NCBI GenBank assembly: GCA_002702065.1
Contig: NZXX01000013.1
Span: 186,001 to 250,000 of the forward strand
DNA: 64,000 bases
Reading direction: 5' to 3'
Source: Anaerolineaceae bacterium
GTDB lineage: Bacteria > Chloroflexota > Anaerolineae > Aggregatilineales > Phototrophicaceae
Shown in pieces: positions 34,852 to 42,147 of the stretch (position 1 is the first letter of the stretch; every line of letters begins with the position of its first letter). A program made the translations under genes and the position numbers. Under the pieces are notes generated by a model. That model worked only from the letters and a program-made list of their open reading frames with translations, did not search any database and was not told where the DNA came from.

Positions 34852-36831
34852 ATGCTTAGAATTCTGATTCGCTTGTTGACCGCAGCCATATTACTGACTT
34901 TGACAATCAGCGTGGCGGTGGCCCAGGAAGACACCTATGAAGACCCACAGGGGCGCTACAACATGCCCATTCCCGAAAACTGGACCGTCGAGGAAAACGA
35001 TGCATACACGACTGTGCAGTCGCCAGAAGGCACCATCAAACTGTATTTTATGGTTGCGCCACTGATGACTGACACCCCGGACGCGGTGGCCGCAGGCTGG
35101 CAGCTCGTTAAACCGGATTTCGCCGCCGAACAAGCCAGTACGCTCGAACCGCCGTCGCAATCGCCAGTGGATTCGACGCTGGTCGTCAATTACGATCTGG
35201 GCGACGACAACGTTATCTATCAGGCCGTGGCGCAGGTGGTGGGTGATCAGGTCTACCTGCTGCTGGTCGAAGGTCCGCTGACGGACATTCAGCGGCGGCA
35301 GGCGCAGATCACCGTGATCAGCACCGGCTACACCATCAGCGGCACGGAGCAAACCGACCTGACCGGGGTCGAACCACGCACCATTGACGCGGAAATGACC
35401 GGCGCGCTGGAAGATTACATCAACGTGCTGATGCCGCAGTTGAAAATCCCCGGCGCCGTCGTGGCGATTGTCCAGAACGGTGAGATCGTCTATATGGGCG
35501 CCTTCGGAACAAGGGAAATGGGCAGCGATTCCCCGATGACCGTCGACACACACATGATGATCGGCTCCAGCGGCAAATCGCTGACAACGACCATGATGGC
35601 GACGCTGGTCGATGATGGCCTGATGACATGGGACACCCCGGCGCAGGACATTCTGCCGCAGTTCGAGATGGCGGACGCCGAGCTGTCAGAACAAATCACG
35701 ATGCGCAATCTGGTGTGTGCCTGCACGGGCGTGCCGCGCCGCGACTTTGAATTTCTGTTCAACGCCAACAGCCTGACCGCTGAGGACGTGGTTGAATCGC
35801 TGTCGACATTCGAGGTCTTCACCGACTTCGGCGAAGCCTTCCAGTACAGCAATCAGATGGTTGCGACCGGTGGTTATATCGCGGCGGCAGCAGGCGGTGG
35901 CGAATGGGGCAACCTGTTCGACAGCTACGCCGAACAATTGCAGGCGCGCGTGCTCGACCCCGTGGGCATGCCGTTGACGACGATCTCATTTGAGGACGTG
36001 ATCCAACGCGGTGAATATGCGACGCCTCACGCGCTGGTGGCTGGTTTCGAATATGAACCGCTGCCACTGGACACGGAACGCACGCTTATGCCGATTGCCC
36101 CGGCGGGGTCACACTGGTCCACCGTCGAGGATATGGCCCACTATATCATCATGCAGTTGAACAATGGCACGGCTGCCGACGGCACCGAGGTCGTCTCAGC
36201 AGAAAATCTGCTGATCACGCGCGAACCACAGGTCGCGGTATCCGCCGATGATGATTATGGGCTGGGCTGGATTATCGCGGGGTATAAGGGACTGCCGCTG
36301 ATTGAACACGGTGGCAACACGCTCGGCTTTACATCTGATCTGGCGTTTCTGCCGGATACCGGCGTAGGTATCGTGGTACTGACCAACACGCAGGTGTCGA
36401 ATGTATTCAATATCAGTGTGCGCAGCCGCCTGTTTGATCTGGTGTTTGACGACGTCGACGCCGAGACGGATGCCGAAAACATGGCCTTTACGGTAGGGGT
36501 GATGGACGAGCAGTATGCGCTGCCGGAAAACCTGGCCGACAGCGTCGATGCGTCCGTGGTAGAGGCCTATACCGGCACCTACACCAACGCGGCTCTGGGC
36601 GACATCGTGATTGAACTGACCGATGGCACCCTGACACTGGATGCGGGTGAGTTCAGCGGTGCCATACTGCCACTGATGGAAGAAGATAATCCCGATCAGG
36701 TGGATTATTACATCACCGTCGATCCGCCGGTTTCCGGCCTGCAACTGCATTTTGAAGAAACCGACGATGGAACTATCCACATCGTCGCAGGTCAGGGCGT
36801 AACGGAATATACATTTACGCCGGTCGAGTAA
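34852..36831 (+). CDS. Secreted serine hydrolase, class C beta-lactamase family
   Basis: This 659-residue exported protein has a Sec signal peptide (cleavage after VAVAQ, about 25), an N-terminal region of about 150 residues before the catalytic domain, the SxxK motif in MIGSSGKSLTT (about 241), YSN in FQYSNQMVATGGY, and HGGNTLGF near 485. All three class-C motifs are present, so an active esterase, D-peptidase or beta-lactamase is probable. The N-terminal domain (PQGRYNMPIPENWTVEE) is a PsbP-like or secreted beta domain. AAGGATGG precedes the ATG. Confidence 0.9.
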   Translation: MLRILIRLLTAAILLTLTISVAVAQEDTYEDPQGRYNMPIPENWTVEENDAYTTVQSPEGTIKLYFMVAPLMTDTPDAVAAGWQLVKPDFAAEQASTLEPPSQSPVDSTLVVNYDLGDDNVIYQAVAQVVGDQVYLLLVEGPLTDIQRRQAQITVISTGYTISGTEQTDLTGVEPRTIDAEMTGALEDYINVLMPQLKIPGAVVAIVQNGEIVYMGAFGTREMGSDSPMTVDTHMMIGSSGKSLTTTMMATLVDDGLMTWDTPAQDILPQFEMADAELSEQITMRNLVCACTGVPRRDFEFLFNANSLTAEDVVESLSTFEVFTDFGEAFQYSNQMVATGGYIAAAAGGGEWGNLFDSYAEQLQARVLDPVGMPLTTISFEDVIQRGEYATPHALVAGFEYEPLPLDTERTLMPIAPAGSHWSTVEDMAHYIIMQLNNGTAADGTEVVSAENLLITREPQVAVSADDDYGLGWIIAGYKGLPLIEHGGNTLGFTSDLAFLPDTGVGIVVLTNTQVSNVFNISVRSRLFDLVFDDVDAETDAENMAFTVGVMDEQYALPENLADSVDASVVEAYTGTYTNAALGDIVIELTDGTLTLDAGEFSGAILPLMEEDNPDQVDYYITVDPPVSGLQLHFEETDDGTIHIVAGQGVTEYTFTPVE

Positions 36832-36847
36832 ATCCGAACAGAACACA

Positions 36848-36872
36848 AGGGCCGCTGCAACCCGGTGGCCCT
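36848..36872. terminator. Bidirectional hairpin between convergent genes
   Basis: AGGGCC (36848-36853) pairs with GGCCCT (36867-36872) between the ends of the serine hydrolase and the 36871 gene. T-runs are weak. It may be a terminator or a repetitive palindrome. Confidence 0.4.
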
Positions 36873-37275
36873 ACCCCTTTCCATTAACACGGCGCGGTTC
36901 ATCCGCTTCCGCCGTGAGGACCTTCATCAGACGGTGGCTCAGTTTAGCCAGATACTGCATATCATCCAGTGTTGCCCACCAGTCATCAGCCACCTTCGGG
37001 TTACACACGCCACCCTGCTCCGTCAGGCGGGTATGGTCACGTCCGATGATAACCAGCATTTGATGGCAGATCGCCAGCGCCTGCTCAACATCATCGACTT
37101 CATTGGTCAGCCGCTGCACGATGCGGTAGTGGCGCTGCTGGGTGTGCAGCATGGCACGCATCCCGGCACACCGCCCATTCGCCGACGGGTCCGATTCAAT
37201 CCCCCGTTGTATCTGATGAATGGTTGTTTCCAGCTTGTTCAATTCACGCCCCAGAAATAACCGGGCGGTTTCCAC
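36871..37275 (-). CDS. Helical protein of unknown function
   Basis: This 134-residue basic, helical protein begins with GTG at 37275, which has AAAGGAG six bases upstream; the longer frame has no site. It contains LFLGRELNKLETTIHQIQRG and a pair of cysteines (GRCAGM, AICHQML). I do not recognise a family. It may be cytoplasmic. The gap 37276-37612 upstream holds no gene. Confidence 0.6.
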   Translation of the reverse strand: METARLFLGRELNKLETTIHQIQRGIESDPSANGRCAGMRAMLHTQQRHYRIVQRLTNEVDDVEQALAICHQMLVIIGRDHTRLTEQGGVCNPKVADDWWATLDDMQYLAKLSHRLMKVLTAEADEPRRVNGKG

Positions 37276-37493
37276 AAGAGGCTCCTTTCCTGAAGCAAAC
37301 ACCAATTCTGACTATACGCCTGTTTGTATGGACGAGGGTCATACATCGCACCGTCATTTGTCAGAATCGGGCTATTCAGGAACAGGCTGCAACGGCGTAG
37401 CCAGCCAGCGGACGCGCAAAAGCACTTCGCTATATGCGAATTAGCTGATAGACCGCATTAATCAAATGCGTAGATTCGCAGGGGTAGGGTCCT

Positions 37494-37515
37494 GGGCCGA
37501 CACACAGATCGGCCC
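37494..37515. repeat. Palindromic repeat in a 337-base gap
   Basis: GGGCCGA (37494-37500) and TCGGCCC (37509-37515) form a perfect hairpin inside a run of G-rich and C-rich bases. The gap 37276-37612 also holds a 10-base direct repeat (ACTGTCGACT at 37590 and 37604). No gene, tRNA or clear promoter is seen in it. Confidence 0.45.
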
Positions 37516-37612
37516 CCACAGAGGTGTGCGTTCTTGATCTGGCTGGTCAATGACGGTTCTGGTTAATCACTGAAGAGTGACCACTGACAACTGTCGACTA
37601 AAGACTGTCGAC

Positions 37613-38260
37613 TTAATAAAACTTCATCACCAGATCGCTGATGGTGTTGGCCGCGCGTTCCGTGCTCTGGACCGCATGCAGCAGATGACGGTAAATCTCG
37701 CGCAGCTTGAGCATGGCGACGACGTGCTGCAAATCCGTCGGGTCGTTGAACAGATCGGCAATAGCGCGGGTATACAACGCCTCCATGCGGTTCGAGAGGG
37801 ATTTGGCGCGCAGGGCGTGCTGGTCCGCCAGATGGGGTTCCTGATCGAGATGTTCAACCGCCAGATTGATCTCTACTGCCCCGGTATGCAGCATTTCGAC
37901 CATCTGCTGCAAATAATCGTTGGGCGTCACGGCCAGTGTGTCGACTTCGTGAATGGTGGTGTAGGCAAAATCGAGGATGTCATCAATCGAGCGCGACAGC
38001 CCAAACAGGTCTTCGCGGTCGATGGGCGTGACAAAAGTGTCGTTCAGTTCGTTGATGAGGGCGCGGCGCACATCGTCGGCTTTCTTCTCGCAGATGCGCA
38101 CCCGGGCCGCGTTCTTTTTATTGGGCGACCGCATATACTCGATCAGCGCTTCGGTGCCATGCTGCACCAGCATCGATTGTTCACGCAGCCGCAGCAAAAA
38201 ACGGTCGGGCTTGCGCCGGAAGAATCGACGGAACGCTTTGGTACTGGATTCGAGGACCAT
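37613..38260 (-). CDS. DUF47 family phosphate-transport regulator (PhoU-like)
   Basis: This 215-residue helical protein matches DUF47 (TIGR00153): FRRFFRRKPDRFLLRL, then IDREDLFGLSRSIDDILDFAYTT and a conserved C-terminal helix. Such proteins form PhoU-like bundles and are encoded with PiT transporters to control phosphate uptake. The ATG overlaps the PiT stop by one base (TAATG at 38258-38262), so the two are coupled. The start at 38260 was chosen for this reason; the longer frame reads through PiT on another frame. Confidence 0.92.
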   Translation of the reverse strand: MVLESSTKAFRRFFRRKPDRFLLRLREQSMLVQHGTEALIEYMRSPNKKNAARVRICEKKADDVRRALINELNDTFVTPIDREDLFGLSRSIDDILDFAYTTIHEVDTLAVTPNDYLQQMVEMLHTGAVEINLAVEHLDQEPHLADQHALRAKSLSNRMEALYTRAIADLFNDPTDLQHVVAMLKLREIYRHLLHAVQSTERAANTISDLVMKFY

Positions 38261-39237
38261 TATGCCAACGCCACATAAACCAGAAAACTCACCAGGCCGG
38301 ACAAGGGAATGGTCAACACCCAGCCAAGCAGTATTTGCTGGACAACACCCCACCGAATCATCTGGACCCGGTCCGCACTGCCGGAACCGAGAATCGACGA
38401 TGTGACCACCTGCGACCCGCTGACCGGCCCCCCAAACAGGCCCGCCATCAGGATAATCATGCCGGACGCCATCTGGGCGCTGAAGCCATGCACCGGGCGC
38501 ACCCGGTAAAAACGGCTGCCGAGTGTCTGAATCACACCTCGCCCGCCGACCAGCGTACCGAGCGCAATCGTCAGCGCGCTGACCACCACCACCCACAGCG
38601 GCACGGTGAAGCTGTCCAGCAGCCCGGTCGCCACCAGCCCCAGCGTCATCACGGCGATGATCTTGTGGCCGTCGTTCGCGCCGAACGCCACCGCCACCAG
38701 CAGCGACATGGCGACCTGTGCCCGCCGGAACCAGCGGTTAATGGCGGGGGAAGCGCCGCGCGACAGCCGATAGGTCACGCGGGTGAGCAAATAGGCCGAC
38801 AGCAGCCCCAGCAGCGGCGACAACAGCAGCGCCAGCAGCACCTTGCCCAGCCCGCCGGATTGCACGCCGGTTGGTCCGACTGCCGCAATGCCCGCCCCCA
38901 TCAAACCGCCGACCAGTGCCTGCGAGATGCTGCACGGAATCTTGAGTTTGAGCGTCAGAGTGCTCCAGGCGATGGCTCCGATAAGCGCGGCCACGATCAC
39001 CTGAGCTGTGCTGGCTGCCGGGCTGAGCAGTTCTGAACCGAGTGTGTTGGCAACCGCCACCCCCAGCAGGAATGGTCCGACGCCGATGCCCAACGCCGCC
39101 AGCGCCAGCGCCGCCCGTGGCCCCATCGCCCGCGACGAAATCACCGTCGCCACGACGCTGGCCGACCCGTGCAGGCCGTTGATATAGCCATAGAGGATGC
39201 ACAAACTCAGGATTAATAACAGGTTCAGCGAAATCAT
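38260..39237 (-). CDS. pit: Inorganic phosphate transporter, PiT family
   Basis: This 325-residue membrane protein has about ten hydrophobic segments and both PiT halves: NGLHGSASVVATVISSRAM near the N-terminus and AVAFGANDGHKIIAVMTLGL in the middle, the latter carrying the GANDG signature. It imports phosphate with a cation. The downstream DUF47 gene is coupled to it. The first repeat has NGLHGSA instead of the usual GxNDA. Confidence 0.93.
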   Translation of the reverse strand: MISLNLLLILSLCILYGYINGLHGSASVVATVISSRAMGPRAALALAALGIGVGPFLLGVAVANTLGSELLSPAASTAQVIVAALIGAIAWSTLTLKLKIPCSISQALVGGLMGAGIAAVGPTGVQSGGLGKVLLALLLSPLLGLLSAYLLTRVTYRLSRGASPAINRWFRRAQVAMSLLVAVAFGANDGHKIIAVMTLGLVATGLLDSFTVPLWVVVVSALTIALGTLVGGRGVIQTLGSRFYRVRPVHGFSAQMASGMIILMAGLFGGPVSGSQVVTSSILGSGSADRVQMIRWGVVQQILLGWVLTIPLSGLVSFLVYVALA

Positions 39238-39376
39238 TTGTCCCAGCCAGAAGTTTAAGAATGTTTTAAGGATATATTAAATCGCTTAACAATGCAAGCA
39301 AAATAGGACAGATGGCTGAGGGAAACGGTTACAGCCATTGCGTCAGTGCCTCATCCGATAAGTTACCCAAGTAGAA

Positions 39377-39451
39377 TTCAAACATTCGTAGGGGAGGGCC
39401 AATGTGCCCTCCCACCGGGCGACCACACTGGGTCGCCCCTACGATTTTGAA
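39377..39451. repeat. Compound palindromic repeat element
   Basis: Outer arms TTCAAA and TTTGAA, CGTAGGGG (39387-39394) and CCCCTACG (39436-39443), enclose two perfect hairpins: GGGAGGGC/GCCCTCCC (39392-39413) and GGGCGACC/GGTCGCCC (39417-39438). This cloverleaf-like form is typical of repetitive elements in environmental Chloroflexota. The 365-base gap 39238-39602 holds no other feature. Confidence 0.65.
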
Positions 39452-39602
39452 CATTTATCGGACGTAGCAGTCAGTCAGTTGCCGAAACAAATTGAATCCA
39501 GGCGCTTCGGTCAGGTAAAGCCATGACCAAATGCGGGGCGGATGGATACTATATGAGGATGAGGAAGTAGTTGGCCCGTCTTAACACAACCGCGTGACGC
39601 GG

Positions 39603-40844
39603 TCAGGGGTCGATGTGTCGCCGTAACAGGGGCTGCTCAACCACCTGGGCATTGATCTGCTGTGCGCCGAGAAACTTGATAAACCGGGCAAAGCCACGCC
39701 CCAATGCCTGCGCAAAGGCTGTATCAGTGCCGAGCTTCTCGTCTTCCAGCCACAGACCGAGGATGATGAAGGTGTTGGTGGTCCGGTCCAGCTTGCTGTC
39801 GAAACGCGCGACAAGTCGATCACCCCACAGGACGGGGAGCGTGTAGTAACCGTACTGGCGCTTATGGACCGGCTTGTAAACTTCCCAGATGTATTCAAAG
39901 CCAAAGAGGATTTTGGCCCGGCCACGTGCGCTGACCTGATCAAGCGGGGCCAGAAACGTCACTTCGTCAGCGGTCGTTGTATCCAGCGGCGCCCAGTCGT
40001 CCGGCACACGCCCGGCGATCACGTCCTTGAGCCGGTCCGCATCGCTGCCCAGCGCAAAATGCACCTGCTTCCAGCCGTCGACCTTCACCTCGATGAGTTC
40101 GCCAGCCGCGACCATCCCCTCATAAATCTGCTGGATGGTGTCGAAAGGGACACCGCGATGAAAAGCCTCGCTGGTCCGCTTCAGGCGCGACAGGCCCGAA
40201 AAGCTGATTTCCTTTTTGATCAGGAAACGCTCGGCCTCCAGGTCGTCGCTTTCGCAGATCAGATGCGCCGGGGCGATATGCTCCGTGAGGGCATAGACGC
40301 GTTCGAAGTTCTCGCGGTGGTGCGTCATCACATCGCCGATGCGCCACAGGTAATAGAGCGCCAGCGAACTATCCTTGCGCCCGCGATAACTGTCGGTCCG
40401 GGTGCGTTTCGCCATCTTGAAATCCCGGTTGCTGACCGTCTGGCGTTCTTGCAGAATGGCGCGCATTTCTTCCACCGCATCGGCGTGCTCCAGCCCCATG
40501 TTGCGAATCTGCCCGTGCGGGTTGCCCTCGCGTTCGCGGCGCATCACCACCCGCCAGTGTGGCAGCTCATTCATGGGCCGGGCCGCCAGCCACCCACCCC
40601 AGTCAAAAAACTGGCGCTGCTGGTAAGTCACGTCCTCCCACAGACCCGGTTGGTAATCCGCCACACGGCTGTGCAGAGCGATGTCGTGGCTGCGCGCGAT
40701 AATCTGCAAGGGATCGAGTTGCAGGTATTCCATGTCGTACATGGCCTGCGCGGTGCCTTCGATACCCTGCCAGCGGCGACCCGGCCACAAACCCTGCTTG
40801 CCCAGGATAAAACGACGCGCGGTATCCAGATCAATGGTAAACAT
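39603..40844 (-). CDS. Winged-helix DNA glycosylase, YcaQ/AlkX family
   Basis: This 413-residue protein matches the HTH_42/YcaQ family. The catalytic QxD motif is at LQLDPLQI (about residue 42), as in E. coli YcaQ and not the QxQ of AlkZ. DWGGW and RRERE segments also fit. YcaQ-type enzymes unhook DNA crosslinks. ATG 40844 was chosen over an upstream TTG because GAGG is about ten bases upstream. A GAAT-N4-GTTC motif 100 bases upstream (40944-40957) resembles a SOS box. Confidence 0.85.
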   Translation of the reverse strand: MFTIDLDTARRFILGKQGLWPGRRWQGIEGTAQAMYDMEYLQLDPLQIIARSHDIALHSRVADYQPGLWEDVTYQQRQFFDWGGWLAARPMNELPHWRVVMRREREGNPHGQIRNMGLEHADAVEEMRAILQERQTVSNRDFKMAKRTRTDSYRGRKDSSLALYYLWRIGDVMTHHRENFERVYALTEHIAPAHLICESDDLEAERFLIKKEISFSGLSRLKRTSEAFHRGVPFDTIQQIYEGMVAAGELIEVKVDGWKQVHFALGSDADRLKDVIAGRVPDDWAPLDTTTADEVTFLAPLDQVSARGRAKILFGFEYIWEVYKPVHKRQYGYYTLPVLWGDRLVARFDSKLDRTTNTFIILGLWLEDEKLGTDTAFAQALGRGFARFIKFLGAQQINAQVVEQPLLRRHIDP

Positions 40845-40943
40845 GATGGCCCTCAACAAGTTCGTTTATCAGCAGTTGCGCAACGCGGTTGGCTCTTGAC
40901 CAGACAATATGGCATCGGATTATCAGTCACCGTGCTTAACTAT

Positions 40944-40957
40944 AGAATACATGTTCG
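40944..40957. promoter_or_regulatory. Possible SOS-box-like site
   Basis: AGAAT-ACAT-GTTCG differs at two positions from the Gram-positive-type SOS consensus CGAAC-N4-GTTCG. It lies 100 bases before a DNA-repair gene on the minus strand, which makes regulation plausible. The rest of the 281-base gap 40845-41125 shows nothing else. Confidence 0.25.
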
Positions 40958-41125
40958 CAAACGGCAAGTTCTTTCAGCTTGAGGTCGCTATGGCCTCTCG
41001 TGGCTCTGTTCGAGTGGTTTGATGACATACGTGCATTGTCTTGCGACTAATATTGTTGCTGATTCGCTCGGCTGAGGTCTTTTGCTTGCCCATGTTTATC
41101 TCCGGTCACTATGCGCGGGGATAGT

Positions 41126-41165
41126 CTCTCAGTTTACCCGCTCATCTGTCCTATGTCGGCTGAAC
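41126..41165 (+). repeat. Left terminal inverted repeat
   Basis: 40 bases; outer 22 (41126-41147) match the right end exactly, and four of the inner 18 differ. Confidence 0.8.
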
Positions 41166-41243
41166 CGCAACAGGCGACACAAGCAATTTTGGCGATCAGG
41201 TCGATGATGTGTGGGATGGTTTGTAATTTAGGAGCATGGGAAT

Positions 41244-41300
41244 CTCCAACGGATAACAAACTTTAGTGTTTGCAATTCTACCCCGTTGGAGGGATCCAAC
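41244..41300. repeat. Nested hairpins downstream of the passenger gene
   Basis: CTCCAACGG (41244-41252) pairs with CCGTTGGAG (41283-41291), and an inner CAAAC/GTTTG pair (41257-41261, 41268-41272) makes a nested structure. GTTGGA-GGGA-TCCAAC (41285-41300) gives an alternative fold. It resembles an attC site, but at about 47 bases it is shorter than known ones. It may be a terminator. Confidence 0.5.
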
Positions 41301-41305
41301 AGCAA

Positions 41306-41905
41306 TTAAACATTCCCAATAGATTGCTGAAAAGTATCAGCAACTAATCCCCATAACTCGCTATTCAATTCGCGAACCACCGAGTCTGTTGCAAAATGAT
41401 TGGCGCGAATAAAGAAATCCTCCTTATTTTTGTGTTCAAATGCCCTTAACCAAAGGTCAGGGTTTTGTCCTCCCCATTGGCAATCTAAGGTCGCCATGAT
41501 AATGCCAGAAACTGCATCAACAAATAACTCAACATCTTCTTGCGATCTGGCATCGAATTTCAGAAGTTGGTCTACACCTTTCATTGCGCTCCTGAAGTTA
41601 TTGATTCCAGGCTTTCTAGCTTTGCTTTTGAATTTTTCCCTAATTTCCCTCGCACTTTCCCGTAGTTCGTTTAAATCCTGAACAGTATTGAATTGGTTTG
41701 CTAACAGTTGGCACGTGGATTCGTCGGTTGCATATTTTAGGTTTTCTTGAAGAAATCGCTTGGATAGTAGCGCAATCATCTGACTAACGACTAAAGCATC
41801 AATGCCTGTCGATAGCTTTGACAAGGCGTTTCTGGCTGATTCCCAATCTTTAAAGGAACCTATATTTCGGAGAGTTTGTATGTGGTTCTGGAATTCTCTT
41901 TGCAT
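41306..41905 (-). CDS. Protein of unknown function carried by the inverted-repeat element
   Basis: This 199-residue helical protein, richer in Lys/Asn and AT than its neighbours, has no family I recognise. Visible pieces are REFQNHIQTLRNIGSFKDW at the start, a basic middle (REKFKSKARKPGINNF) and TLDCQWGGQNPDLWLRAF near 150. It has one cysteine there and one near 70. The ATG at 41905 has AGG nine bases upstream; the longer frame starts with GTG. It is the only gene in the element, so it may be a defence or fitness cargo gene, but nothing in the sequence proves this. Confidence 0.7.
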   Translation of the reverse strand: MQREFQNHIQTLRNIGSFKDWESARNALSKLSTGIDALVVSQMIALLSKRFLQENLKYATDESTCQLLANQFNTVQDLNELRESAREIREKFKSKARKPGINNFRSAMKGVDQLLKFDARSQEDVELFVDAVSGIIMATLDCQWGGQNPDLWLRAFEHKNKEDFFIRANHFATDSVVRELNSELWGLVADTFQQSIGNV

Positions 41906-41918
41906 GTTTAACCTGTAG

Positions 41919-41958
41919 GAACTATATGTCGGAGCATATCCCACTTGACATATAGTTC
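41919..41958. promoter_or_regulatory. Perfect 12-bp inverted repeat in the passenger-gene promoter region
   Basis: GAACTATATGTC (41919-41930) and GACATATAGTTC (41947-41958) are exact complements, 16 bases apart, starting 14 bases before the ATG. A TATAGT -10-like box lies within the promoter-proximal arm. It is a candidate operator of the element's gene. Confidence 0.6.
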
Positions 41959-41967
41959 AGTGTAGTG

Positions 41968-42007
41968 GTTCAGCTGACACTGGATAGATGAGCGGGTAAA
42001 CTGAGAG
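41968..42007 (-). repeat. Right terminal inverted repeat
   Basis: Reverse complement of 41126-41165 with four mismatches; identical over the outer 22 bases (41986-42007). Confidence 0.8.
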
Positions 42008-42060
42008 AGTCTTTCTGCCAGTTTACAGGGCGTGGCTGCAGGACGGCAAGCGGACGTTTT

Positions 42061-42090
42061 TTGACAAAGGGTGCCGGGTAGTTCTAAGAT
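42061..42090 (+). promoter_or_regulatory. Promoter of the amidase gene
   Basis: TTGACA (42061-42066), an 18-bp spacer and TAAGAT (42085-42090) lie outside the mobile element, so the gene keeps its own promoter. Confidence 0.55.
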
Positions 42091-42147
42091 TCGGGCAGGC
42101 CGTGACCGACGGCTGTGCATGGCGCAACAGGAGCGTACAAAACCCGC

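Larger units (their letters stand above)
41126..42007. mobile_element. 882-bp element with 40-bp terminal inverted repeats and one passenger gene
   Basis: The left end (41126-41165) begins CTCTCAGTTTACCCGC and continues CTCATCT. The right end (41968-42007) is its reverse complement in 36 of 40 positions, the outer 22 being identical. AGT lies just outside each end and may be a 3-bp target duplication. Inside is one AT-rich gene for a 199-residue protein, an operator-like repeat and a nested hairpin. No transposase is present, so the element would move by help in trans or be a fixed relic. Confidence 0.75.

Noticed and set aside
37590..37613. ACTGTCGACT direct repeat as a regulatory iteron
   Set aside because: Only two copies, and one overlaps the stop codon of the DUF47 gene; too little to support a function.
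41244..41300. A full integron attC call
   Set aside because: The structure is shorter than known attC sites, one R-box base fails, and no integrase or second cassette is present; kept only as a finding of low certainty.
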